This document shows, one piece after another, positions 16,601-20,700 of a DNA stretch of 22,266 bases. The stretch comes from CAZFLY01 sp964519995 (GTDB taxonomy: Bacteria; Planctomycetota; Phycisphaerae; Sedimentisphaerales; Anaerobacaceae). Below the pieces are notes generated by a model. It made no database searches. It was given only the letters and a program-made list of their open reading frames with translations, and was not told the origin of the DNA. Where the stretch lies: assembly GCA_964519995.1 (NCBI GenBank), contig CAZFLY010000048.1:1-22266 (forward strand). Direction: 5' to 3'. Position numbers and translations under genes: made by a program. Positions within the stretch are counted from its first letter, which is position 1. The number at the start of each line of letters is the position of its first letter.

Positions 16601-17610
16601 TGGTCGTAATAATAACTTCCCCAGGAGGCGTTTATAATATCGGCACCCATAGTAACAGCATACTGAATGGCTGATACGGCCGACGCTACCGTCCCCTCAC
16701 CCTCAGCATCGAGAATCCTCAGGGACATCAACCTGACGGACCAGCAGACACCGCTGATACCGGTTCCATTGTTGCCCACTGCGCCGATGATACCGGCTAC
16801 ATGAGTGCCGTGAAAATGTTCGTCGTTCGGATCACCATCATTATCAACAAAATCAGCACCGTAAAAATCGTCCGCGTAACCATTTTCATCATCATCCACG
16901 TCGTTAATATCGTTCGCATCCACGGTGCCTGGCACGTTTACCTCGCCATCATTTATCCACATGTTATTTGCAAGGTCGGGATGATTATAATCAATACCTG
17001 TGTCCGCCACTGCAACAATGATACCAGGAGCATTACTGAGGATGTTCCAGGCCTGCGGCGCATCAATATCGGCATCCTCTAATCCGCCTGTCTGCCCAAC
17101 GTTGTTCAGCGCCCATTGATTAGTGAACTGGGGGTCGTTTGGGATGACCAGCGCTCGAATCTTGTAGTTTGGCTCGGCGTACAAGACACCAGACGACTGC
17201 ATGAATTTGTTGATGGCATCTGAAACCGACGTTCCCTCAGGCAGTTTTACAAGAGTAAGGCCTGATACGACTCGGTCATATTCCTCATCAACAGAAGCAC
17301 CTGCGACTATGAAATCTGAGACTGCTGTACGGATTGCCCATTTGGTCCTCGGGCCATATATGGCTTGTCCACGTCGTGGTAAGGCATCAGTCTCAACAAA
17401 ACGAACAATCAGCTCGCCAGGTTTAAGAGAAGCCGCCGATTCATAGTGATACTGCAACAAATCCGCGACCGGTAACGTCGAAAAATCCTCAGCAGATACA
17501 AACCCGGCTTGCGCGCATATAACGATTATTGAGCCGACCAGAAGCCGCCAAGTTCTGCGTTGCGTAGCAAACCGCCAACTCTTCGGTCGCTTCTGAATCT
17601 GTCGCCTCAT
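1603..17610 (-). CDS. Giant secreted subtilisin / beta-helix / InlB-repeat / Fn3 protein
   Basis: One uninterrupted 5,335-residue reading frame. The ATG at 17608-17610 has AGGAAG (17618-17623) 7 nt upstream. Residues 1-40 form a signal peptide (Arg-rich start, hydrophobic LLVGSIIVICAQAGF, cleavage likely after FVSA). Then follow a propeptide to about 190, a subtilisin-family S8 domain (about 190-500), five right-handed beta-helix modules (507-980, 1162-2074, 2239-3115, 3197-4110, 4278-4971), and seven InlB-like repeats between modules. Modules B and D contain a nidogen-like and a VWA domain respectively. The C-terminus has a dockerin-like pair (about 4975-5037) and three Fn3-like repeats. The protein is certainly exported. 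Adhesion, surface display, or binding and cleavage of an extracellular polymer are all possible; none is shown by sequence. It is probably co-transcribed with the upstream secretin. I see no frameshift. Whether the mature chain stays intact or is cut by its own protease is unknown. Confidence 0.95.
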   Translation of the reverse strand: MRRQIQKRPKSWRFATQRRTWRLLVGSIIVICAQAGFVSAEDFSTLPVADLLQYHYESAASLKPGELIVRFVETDALPRRGQAIYGPRTKWAIRTAVSDFIVAGASVDEEYDRVVSGLTLVKLPEGTSVSDAINKFMQSSGVLYAEPNYKIRALVIPNDPQFTNQWALNNVGQTGGLEDADIDAPQAWNILSNAPGIIVAVADTGIDYNHPDLANNMWINDGEVNVPGTVDANDINDVDDDENGYADDFYGADFVDNDGDPNDEHFHGTHVAGIIGAVGNNGTGISGVCWSVRLMSLRILDAEGEGTVASAVSAIQYAVTMGADIINASWGSYYYDQSLYDAIAAAGQAGVLLVAAAGNDGYSDANTPGFGALYPAAFGGVEGLDNVISVMATDEFDLRAWFSNYSARRIDLGAPGNEILSTLPTFETDAMADLELDTDYGVLSGTSQAAPHVAGACALLRAIGPGLTHVQVKKIIMRSVDPVLPGLCVSGGRLNLYQALLTGRPGSVIITRTYRRYPTIQQAIDAARTDDVIIADSNHWYIESVNFKGKTITVRSGDVNAPPLFGTPSPENTYISGLFDDGTVVTFDQGEGTGTILRGFTIVDGTVGTHIENSSPQINECVVTGNSAGGVFCGSNALPEISDCNIASNMTGDNGGGLYCAGDSEPNLFNCAIVRNSASGEGGGIYCDEDSRPKFSHCTISGNMAEWEGGGIFCIGSSPDISDCVITGNRTAWDGAGIYCDEGSEPNIVNCTITDNVADYDGGGIYCNGTSPLVKNCLIVNNSVDSWDGGGVFCFDSSPTILNCTFVGNSSNDYDGVGGALCCVGISSPTVTNCIFNDNNDIAIYEYDEDADIDVTFCLFYLNKDGDYYDKDSDTAYFVDRPSPGNVLSGRNNFSGDPMFVRGRLGNYYLSQYEAGQILDPNGQIVDPNINPEDATSPAVDAGSDEAVTLEMHLFSTRTDNYEDPNGHKDLGRVDIGYHYNDPIPTVQYFLTTDVDPGGVGSITPDPSGNPHTYTQYTQVVLTATPIDPNVYQFKAWSGTDDDTRRDLTDEGKVEVVQINIVTMDSDKTIVAQFQTILVRLRARIVGGDGRVSPRTGSYPRGTVVELAATPVNPASAVRWSGTDDDYSTVRTNTVTMDEPFFIDPQGREFKEVEVTFYLPRTIDVPGDYTYLQAAIDAAEDGDIIVIAAANEPYLTQEGFWIEGKAVTITGTNPDDPCVVASTVISQGYGDEAGVGQPFVFYMVNRDTVLSGITIRGFTLNGTDGLDGDTGFEPPYWDGTQGSSLVGAVVCYMASPTIKNCIIADCNTSGGDGGTGANGGAEHPDGGHGGWPGGAYGGGMACLYGSNPYVINCTFQNCRANGGNGGDGGDADNQGGWGGRGGGWYYSGPPPTPYEWGPFGHYTEYSGHGGAVYVDGSSSPLLMHCTFTNNRSNGGTCGISGLSQIEGLRYEPSTNWKIDTSGGAVFCEENSSAVFIGCEFNDNVADMNSPEGNAYRYVSFGGAVAFHENATPNFESCIFTGNQATVGGAVFGRDAQSLVEDCSFFDNSGFRGGGAYFAGGAVEVARSYFGANQAVSRPTSDPNDPNVSAIQQMSGSGGALCCFQTKSDIIDNWITNNRAAASGGGLWISGSEKVLLKNCLINDNSAGRDGGGISINRNAQPIVSNCTISDNIVTSGGFDAGYGGGLYCSYGSFTNIIDTIIWNNLAGTGSQIAVTAGSPYDPMLSTVNISYSDIHNLQPRKFVPIDANTLPVIRPGFSSSSLPANDDESTGLVNIGFEINYFGKAYSQLYVNNNGNVTFDANMWTYTPFGLTTNIGTSVIAPFFADVDTRPPADANFIPNIATFGPGVVDGHAAFGVNWIDMGYFAIHYDKLCTFQLVLIDRSDRAPGDFDMEFNYETINWETGDASEGVDGFGGYTARAGFSNGTGEPGTFYELGGSGLSGAFLDGSPTGLIHSSHNSDVSGRYVFSVMMGAPEIPIGEPIYVDQFSMLNGWDPDRWDPNIWDPNTHNFSENPLFKDGYYLSQVAAGQDVNSPCVDAGSADVNDPNVALDPNVYTTRTDGFGDVNIVDIGYHYLIDHMARLIVDVVDDKGCVVDPNISHGYVDPNDWFYPINAVAELVAHPEPGYCVKAWTGTDDVETKALTNTVTMIGDRYVTVQFEPDIWDLTIIVRGGHGSVEPGSGIYNGGVIELTAYPDPDYRVKSWIGTDNDPSWNRNTNTVKLDSDKTVVVEFERDITRNLLVPSQYRTIEDAVAAAGGGGTNIIVSPGVHYISSQEGIDLQGKTITLTSTDPDDPAVIASTIIDCQGTRYIPRRAFHFHSGEDPNTIVTGLTIRNGYIRGPIGTFGRYGVFTPQPFELIPVDNPNPDTTPPRAERAGDATGEGYGGAILCENASSPTIKNCIVTNCTVTGGQGGDGAPGQSGTWSWQPVDPEVNVQETQDGQWGGYGGVGYGTGYGGAIACLGESCPVIINCTIKDNIAKGGCGGDGGPGGPALYVGTNYQGEESSGGNGGEAHGRGIGGGIYCEVGSCPVFEGCTFINNIAMTGSGGPGGAIGEGNERNDPGPAWVGFPGNVYPEPGIAGGAAYYFDADPNFINCKFIGNKAREVFPIYSDIYQGIYGQQEEVHLYTIGGALYSGPGNITAINNCQFTDNLGGAVYVGSNNVVDLNDCLFKNNEMIDRRDKYEYQYYPYPYYDTARTEIDYVGGAVYIGPDCNGVNLRDCGFHGNYALEDGGAICCDSDANLTDCSFGGNEAGDNGGAVDVYCDTGDPNTRKILTIDVDSCVFTGNKAIDGMTGWGGGVRFQDFNATFTDCYFMNNTAKNGAGLFLVGGDITLRRAVISSNKAIGGSGIDTKGYLDAFRYYPLYAIDDLQNIDHWYYDPDDGLGEIDMAGGRDMGGGLVCADTHATIEHCILQNNVAEGANGSGGAINFSGGYVNHLVKNCLLTSNTATSEGGAVSCNLFAKPEFQNCTFSGNTAGALGGAIFCDWSSDATITDSVFQKCSNYAIAEEDFDGAVVEYCLFYSNSDGDYGIYDTVAEQTSTIAPSELDVTNIDGDPLFVTGPFGDYYFSQIAAGQSANSPAVDAGSGLASDRGLSTYTTRTDGNEDTGDVDIGYHYTDHSGIPQYNLTVTVVQGHGRVEPSSGTYYAGTLVTLTAQPEVSWRVAGWSGTADDGSKPLTNVVVMKTDRHVTIAFEQTRTIVVGSDTDYTSIQHAIDDANDGDVIIVETGEYYPPKIHPYRVWATDMIEIGNKAITLTGTNPDDPEVVAATVLDSYWFRIFNVGPEAIIDGITIRNAQRDGLVTVNVSPENDDGYYGESMYGGAMQILNASPTIRNCVFVDCSVTGGDGAPGDPGTQQHTVGFDGGWGGKAYGGAVYCGYNSNPMFENCSFTNCFARGGNGGNGGDGALGDKGGRGGGWEWSDSHEEKFANYWWDGWEYGDKLNIIIGYDPYDAYLDPYYKYSGYGGAVYCENYSAPKFIDCSFTNNNTYGGVCGIGGIDAAGIRTPDRNIKIENQGGAVYARDMSSLEFVDSRFIGNSADTSNDFIATDGTPSTVQNNDDPYTSYGGAVSIEDDCSAKFVNCVFGGDEACIGGAVYWSNSTTTIIDCNFTDNVAYHGAGLYSVDSTSTIAGSTIRSNSALAAPIEPNDPNDPNAAIGFVNVLGAGGGYYCLSSVVDISDSVFTDNRATKSGGGIYFGGSDQDTIFSPSLHNCLVRGNSAGRDGGGISVNWYTEPKITNCTIADNIVTGSFGLGYGGGLYCSYDSNTVVTDSIIWGNSSTYEGSQIAVGSGFKYGPRPSTLTILCSDIEPDPDPNEPAKPLDIVFCIDSTGSMYDDIDAVKGSATEIVGLIAENIPDYRIAVVDYRDFNDPNLGYGAPDDYPYQDVVEFTSDLTAVVDGIDSIVAGGGADWPEAVYSALMHCIDGESLGGWRPGRVTRAILLMADAPPHDPEAPTGYTLSTVTSAASALPAPKQILSLLVGNDAAASAYLRNLSAGTGGPMVQAASADEVVDAVMVAIELVTRKAPSVNVEDDCIITSWDDGSRSWDPASHNIEQDPNFTAGNYLSQIASGQPIDSPCVDSGSTGAVDVGLDQYTTRTDGVGDTGTVDMGYHYGEGLTQYRLTVSVVPDPNGETHGYVDPNVAVVYEGYVDDLITLTAYPDEGYKVKEWTGTDDDASTKRINTVTLTEDKHVTIEFEQAARYNLTVVVIDRGEGPHGIIEPNSGAFYDGETIHLIAMPDPGYKVKTWTGTDDDSSTELSNAVTINGASVFVSVEFWKPVPTVISVPSDYLTIQDAVTAAKDGDTIVVDTGRYYGGYLAYALLVDKSIHITSRNPDDPCTVAATVIDGYMGINEFHNLGVAFGSNADANTVLNGFTIENCGGQWGSGDDGDRDEGHPNGEDGECGDGAGIIIGVGASPVIKNCIIRGNLVYSGDGGDGEDADENNNAGRGGWSGWAHGGGVYCGPDSNPKFINCTIINNTARGGDGGIGGNYEEDGGFANYGGNYSRLGGTDVSTEPNSTSTTTVEGNLWEVWDWDFGLDYWSIYGEPGRTSYFGDYRWYSGFGGGAFCDIRSNVTFVHCEIIGNRTYGGMSGQGGERNEAGRQMEPLVSFEMPSYGAGVYCGRESTVTFRGCTFEDNITSGIIAGEDPNHRLSPYMGYGGGVCAETSATVMFADCNFVGNEADSGGGLYASGAYTTITDCNFTANTALRGAGLLDVDGTIEIIGTDIINNTAATDVNDPNDDNVLCLGAGLCCWSADAYIRDCNVSGNHSNASGGGVYLRGQKVPSLINCLIKDNGAGRDGGGISVNWHNEPLITNCSMVGNAAAGTIGEEDNTGFGGGLFCSFESRCTVTDSIFWDNYALKGSEIAVGTGFGLDPRCASLMVSYSDIKSTPNDVWVDEGCKLTWGNGNISADPLFVDGPRGEYYLSQTRVGQSRNSPCVNSGSKLAGHLSMSQYTTRTDGVPDRGLVDMGYHYPLAEPCKFCDLVFDGIIQFNDFVQFASEWLSEGCSDIDGWCQGADLTFDTDVGFRDLLFFGQCWLVQDTNAPLPDPSEWKTRPYMVTSVSARMTAKTAFDAWGWDVEYYFDCVQGGCHDSSWQYNPIYQDNGLAAGAEYGYKVKARDGVGNETAWSKVAYAGVVDMLPPTPAPHIQTIDANSPNMVIMESTRAYDENGAEYYFDSNDPDVNDSGWQDEPNYIVTGLDPNTEYCFRVRARDESANQNQTVWSPWVCVETPVPIETIPPTPNPMAFDPNSMPSEFWGGGGAFDYYAEMTAVVATDESGGVEYWFECVDEPRLSSLWQVDNTYTVRVGRAGQGLRFRVWARDVYGNKTDPSPAVPTR
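1606..2484 (-). repeat. Three Fn3-like repeats at the C-terminus
   Basis: Residues about 5043-5335 contain three beta-sandwich units with the same skeleton: PPTP.P at the start, an M.A..A.D..G.EYYF.C strand, DS.WQ..P.Y, a GL.P.TEY..RV strand, and ARD..GN.T at the end. The chain ends within a few residues of the third unit. There is no transmembrane anchor, LPXTG or PEP-CTERM-like tail. Confidence 0.7.
2500..2688 (-). other. Dockerin-like pair near the C-terminus
   Basis: Two related segments of about 25 residues, CDLVFDGIIQFNDFVQFASE and GADLTFDTDVGFRDLLFFGQ, each followed by WL, resemble the duplicated EF-hand-like unit at the C-terminus of many Phycisphaerae exported proteins. In the first, Asp falls at loop positions 1, 5 and 12 (D4981, D4985, D4992), but positions 3 and 9 are Val and Gln. 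Calcium binding may therefore be weakened. Calling it a true dockerin would be too strong. Confidence 0.55.
2698..4779 (-). repeat. Beta-helix module E (residues 4278-4971)
   Basis: It starts TVISVPSDYLTIQDAVTAAK. Its layout is that of modules B and D: Gly-rich loops, GGGVYC coils, a DVNDPNDDN turn, then GGGISVNWHNEPLITNCSM and MVSYSDI. Where B and D carry inserted domains it has only about 20 residues before GNGNISADPLF. It closes with YYLSQTRVGQ, SPCVNSGS, YTTRTD and VDMGYHY, and no InlB-like repeat follows. Confidence 0.8.
4783..5280 (-). repeat. InlB-like repeats 6 and 7 (after module D)
   Basis: Two tandem repeats with KVKEWTGTDDDAS and KVKTWTGTDDDSS, the two most similar copies in the protein, which suggests a recent duplication. 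They close with VTIEFEQ and VSVEFWKP before module E. Confidence 0.8.
5281..8022 (-). repeat. Beta-helix module D, with VWA insertion (residues 3197-4110)
   Basis: It starts TIVVGSDTDYTSIQHAID and follows module B closely in order: Gly-rich loops, regular coils, a DPNDPNAA turn, GGGISVNWYTEPKITNCTI, then LTILCSDI. There it is interrupted by a VWA domain. It resumes with SWDPASHNIEQDPNF and closes with NYLSQ, SPCVDSGS, YTTRTD and VDMGYHY. Confidence 0.8.
5551..6159 (-). other. von Willebrand factor A domain inside module D
   Basis: Residues about 3818-4020 form a VWA fold. PLDIVFCIDSTGSM gives the metal-binding D3825-x-T-x-S3829 motif. YRIAVVDYRDFND is the second strand region. GGGADWPEAVYSAL supplies the third metal-site loop of this subclass. 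AILLMADAPPHDP is the late strand typical of DSTGSM-type VWA domains, and ILSLLVGN follows. Metal-dependent ligand binding is the usual role. The metal-site residues I can identify are present, so it is probably functional. Confidence 0.9.
8023..8265 (-). repeat. InlB-like repeat 5 (after module C, single)
   Basis: One copy only: YNLTVTVVQGHGRVEPSSGT, then VTLTAQPE, RVAGWSGTADDGS, NVVVM and HVTIAFE. This is the only linker with a single repeat; the other three linkers have two. Confidence 0.75.
8266..10896 (-). repeat. Beta-helix module C (residues 2239-3115)
   Basis: It begins LLVPSQYRTIEDAVAAAGGG. Its first half resembles modules B, D and E, with long Gly-rich loops such as GGCGGDGGPGG and coils of the GGAIAC..S.PVI.NCTI type. 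Its tail instead resembles module A (VVEYCLFYSNSDGDY) and has no inserted globular domain. A stretch near nt 9480-9600 is rich in tyrosine and proline. It ends YYFSQIAAGQ, AVDAGS, YTTRTD and VDIGYHY. Confidence 0.8.
10903..11388 (-). repeat. InlB-like repeats 3 and 4 (after module B)
   Basis: Two tandem repeats carry CVKAWTGTDDVE and RVKSWIGTDND, each followed by NTVTM or NTVKLD and a closing VTVQFE or VVVEFE strand. The first has a longer entry loop rich in Asp-Pro-Asn. The second opens with the common GGHGSVEPGSGIYNGG strand. Confidence 0.75.
11389..14127 (-). repeat. Beta-helix module B, with NIDO insertion (residues 1162-2074)
   Basis: It starts TIDVPGDYTYLQAAIDAAED, the typical first strand of secreted beta-helix proteins. 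It has long Gly-rich loops (around GGNGGDGGDADNQGG), then regular coils, and a DPNDPN turn near nt 12860-12880. After the coil ending ISYSDI it is interrupted by a nidogen-like domain. It resumes with WDPNTHNF..NPLF and closes with YYLSQ, SPCVDAGS, VYTTRTD and VDIGYHY. Confidence 0.8.
11701..12363 (-). other. Nidogen-like (NIDO) domain inside module B
   Basis: Residues about 1750-1970 do not follow the beta-helix coil pattern. They match the NIDO domain seen in nidogen and other extracellular adhesion proteins: an opening with LPANDDES, INYFGKAYSQLYVNNNGNVT, then VIAPFFADVDTR, an AAFGVNW strand, FQLVLIDRSDRAPGDFDMEF, and a late GF.NGTG and VF.V close. NIDO domains are usually found in matrix or surface proteins, which fits an adhesive role. 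The assignment is from pattern recognition. Confidence 0.75.
14137..14670 (-). repeat. InlB-like repeats 1 and 2 (after module A)
   Basis: Two tandem domains of about 80 residues each have the pattern of the divergent InlB B-repeat / bacterial repeat family: a G.V.P..G.Y..G..V.L.A.P strand, then W.GTDDD, then NTVTMD and a closing V.F strand. The W.GTDDD signature occurs in both (KAWSGTDDD and VRWSGTDDD). The second carries a short extra loop (EPFFIDPQGREFKE) before its last strand. They probably act as spacers between modules. Confidence 0.75.
14671..16092 (-). repeat. Beta-helix module A (residues 507-980)
   Basis: It opens with the pectate-lyase-like entry strand YRRYPTIQQAIDAARTDD and continues through a stack of coils of about 22 residues of the form GGGIYC..S.P.I.NCTI..N. 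At least eight successive coils have two cysteines about 10 residues apart. It ends with CLFYLNKDGDY, then a GNYYLSQ..AGQ segment, an STRTD motif and VDIGYHY at about 971-977. It is the shortest full module and lacks the long Gly-rich loops of modules B-E. Confidence 0.85.
16111..17043 (-). other. Subtilisin-like S8 protease domain of the giant protein
   Basis: The full catalytic set is visible. The Asp is D203 in VAVADTGID, the His is H267 in HGTHVAG, the oxyanion-hole Asn is N359 in AAAGNDG, and the Ser is S447 in SGTSQAAPHVAG. Between Asp and His is an acidic insert (DANDINDVDDDENG, about 231-244), which suggests calcium binding. The region before it (GELIVRF to AEPNYKIRA, about 66-152) resembles a subtilase propeptide that folds and inhibits the enzyme. 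The protease is therefore predicted to be active, not a relic. Confidence 0.95.
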
Positions 17611-17708
17611 TTGTCTGCTTCCTGTCTTCTCTTTCCCTCTAATTCGTCAATATAGTAATGGGTGATAAACCCCACTTTCGCGATAAGCCCCAGAGAATGA
17701 AAAACATC
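17611..17708 (-). other. 98-bp spacer between secretin and giant gene
   Basis: It contains the giant gene's Shine-Dalgarno sequence (AGGAAG at 17618-17623, 7 nt before ATG). I see only a weak 4-bp GGGT/ACCC pairing and no stem followed by a T-tract. It is consistent with read-through from the secretin gene. Confidence 0.5.
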
Positions 17709-20700
17709 TCAAAATTGATTCTCCATCGCAGCAATTGCCTCTCTTTCACTTTCGTCCTGAAGAATTATCGTCGGCTTGACCAGGATAAGTAGAATTTTAT
17801 GATCTCTAACTTTGCTGCGATTAGTGAATGCTCGACCAATCAAAGGCAATTTGCTCAATACGGGCACCCCCACTTCCTTTGCGACTTCTGCGGTGATTTT
17901 CTGACCTCCCAGTAGTAACGTGCCTCTATCCGGTACGCTTACACGCGTCATAACCTGCGACATTTCTGTCTCAGGAACGGTTACATCATATTCAGCAACC
18001 TCGCCTTCGGCACCCACAGGTCCCTCAACCCTGTGTGTCCTGAACCTGAGCAAATCCTGCTGCTGGGTAAGTATGTTCAGAAGCACATTTTTCTTATCAC
18101 GAGAAATAGTTGGTGTAATATTCAAAACACTGCCAACGGGAATCATACCCACATTCTGTTGCACAGCAGAAGTCGTACCACCGCCGCCAGCATATGCACC
18201 GCTATATGCGCCATACTGGACGTTGGGTGGCAAAGCGTATGAAATAGTATTCTGGACGTAGAACGAAGCTGACTCTCCACTCAAAACGGTAACTTTTGGA
18301 GCAGTCAAGACCTTGGCATCCGCGTGAGCCTGGGTTGCACGAAGAAGCAAACTGACCTCCAGATCATCAAGCCAGGTCCCGTAGCCACCTTGGATACCGA
18401 TGGCTGACGGAGTGCCTTCTCCTCCCCAACTACCCGGTATTTTCGTTGCCTCCGATCGAGCACCAAGAAAAGATTCCTGGCTGAAATTGACATCACGTAT
18501 ATTACCACCAAAGTTGTACCGTATGTCTAAGTCAAGACCTATATCTTCGAGGAAATTCTCACTAACCACCAAGAACCTGGCCTCGATTGAAACCTGGTGT
18601 CCGAGAGATTTACGCATCTCGTTCAGCAATTTCTCTATTTCTCTATGAACCTCACGGCTTGCAAGCACCGCCAACTTCTTGGGCATCTGACGGGGATACA
18701 TGGTTATGCTTCCCTCCCCTCCATACTCGTACCAGCTCTCTGGCTCAATTGTTTCTTGAATCAAATATGCTAAATCCTGGGCTCGTATACCTTGCATATA
18801 GCCGCCGCCCATCATGCCGCCGCCCATCATGCCGCCGCCCATCATGCCGCCGCCCATGCCGCCGCCGTAGCCGCCACCCATGCCGCCACTCATGCCGCCG
18901 CCGCCGTAGCCGCCGCCCATGCCGCCGCCCATGCTGCTCATGCCGCCGCCACCGTAGCCGCCCATGCTGCCGCCCATGCCGCCGCCGTAGCCACCCATGC
19001 CGCCGCCCATGCCGCCGCCCATCATGCCGCCGCCCATCATGCCGCCGCTCATGCCGCCGCCCATGCTGCCGCCCATGCCACCGCCCATGCCGCCGCCCAT
19101 GCCGCCGCCCATGCCGCCGCCCATGCCGCCCATCATGCCGCCCATCATGTTTATCATGCCGCCCATTCCCAGGTAGTTGGCTGGCTCGCCAAGAAGATCA
19201 GTGACATCATAAACACGTGTCTCCAACTTACTCGGCAGCGACTCCACCGTCGCTACCGTAATCACCCCACCATCAATGACATACCCAAGTTCTGCAAAAC
19301 CGCCAGCGACTGCCTGCAACAACTTCTCCAAACCCGTGCCAAGTTGCACCGAGGGTATGCCGTCCATGTTTATTTCTGTGGTTGGTTCAATCTCTGCGTT
19401 GTCAAGTAAATCACGCCAAAGCACAACTATCTTCAACGACGGCTCTACCGATCTTCTTAGCTCCTCAACCGCATCGCGGAAAGGCATTTCGGGTGTTAGG
19501 TAAGAAAGGTCAACAATCTGGTCAAGCTGTTGATAAACAAGCACATTAGCAGGGTCTACTCCAATCGGCTTATCAGGTTGACGCGTCGGTTTTTGGACAA
19601 TCTCCCGCCAATTCTTTGGATAGGTAAGCTCTTCCGCATACGGAATTCCAGCCTCGTCGGCTCTCAGTAACATATCGGCCTGTTGCTTGTTCGATTCTCT
19701 TTGTACGTCCAATTGCTTGCGGTAGTAAATTGTATCTTCAAGCGTGTCTTTAAGTATCAGTGCTTCGTCATTTTGTGGGTCGAGCGCTAACAGGCTTTCC
19801 AACTGACCAAGAGCTGCCTCATAACGCTGCTGTTTCTGATATGCCTTGGCCTTATCCAGCAGCGACTCTATCCTCTTCTGTCTGTCAATTTCCATTTGTT
19901 CTCTGTACTGCCGCTGGGCCTCTTCTGCCTCCGCACGCGTCCTCTCTTCTAATCGTTGCGTCTTTACCTGCTTTACCGCAGTCATCTTCTCATTCAACTG
20001 CTTCAGCATTTCTGTGTACTGCTTGAAAAGCTCATCACCCAGATGTAATTGGTTCTGGTTAACTATGCGTTGGGCGTTCTGAATACTTTCATCCGCTTTA
20101 TCGAACTGGCCTTGGTCCACGTATTTTTGCGATTTATCCATCGCATCATGAACCACGGCTCTTGTATAGCTTCTGATGCTGTTTCTTCTGCGATTAATCA
20201 CGTCAATGTGGCTGCCACGCTCTGCTACTGGCACAGCAGCAGGCCAATCAATCCGTGACATAGCAACTTCTGAATTGGCCATTGTATCGGGCGCAAAACC
20301 TCGTGACCTTAGAGCTTCAGGGTTCCCGGCTCTACGTCGACGCGATGACTCAATTGAGTTTATAGAAGGAATTTCAGATAAATCATGTCTTGTCCTGTAC
20401 GCCGACATACCAAAAGACTCTGTATCCGCCGCTCTGGGTCCAAGAATGCCGTCGATCCGCAGCAGGTAATCCTCCACCGTTTTCATCATTATCGGGGGAA
20501 TCGATCCGCTCTCCATGACTTCAACAAAGCCCTCGCGAGCCTTTTCAAGCTGGCCAGCATGGTAAGCTCTTATGCTGCTATAGTAAATATCAGCGATTTC
20601 TTCTTCTCTGCGCTGACTCAGGCGATTCTCCGATACAACAAACCCTTCTGCAGCCCCCTGACGCTTATCGGTTAGTCCCATAGATTCCGTAGAGCCGATT

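Noticed and set aside
1603..17610. Possibility that the giant ORF is several genes or contains frameshifts
   Set aside because: Module order, repeat phase and domain boundaries all stay in one frame from the signal peptide to the last Fn3-like repeat, with no internal signal peptide.
18587..19409. Two long plus-strand open frames with Ala/His-rich and Cys/Arg/Pro-rich products
   Set aside because: They are the antisense frames of the 12-bp GGGM minisatellite in the secretin gene. Their composition is fully explained by the repeat, and their ends lie inside the real gene.
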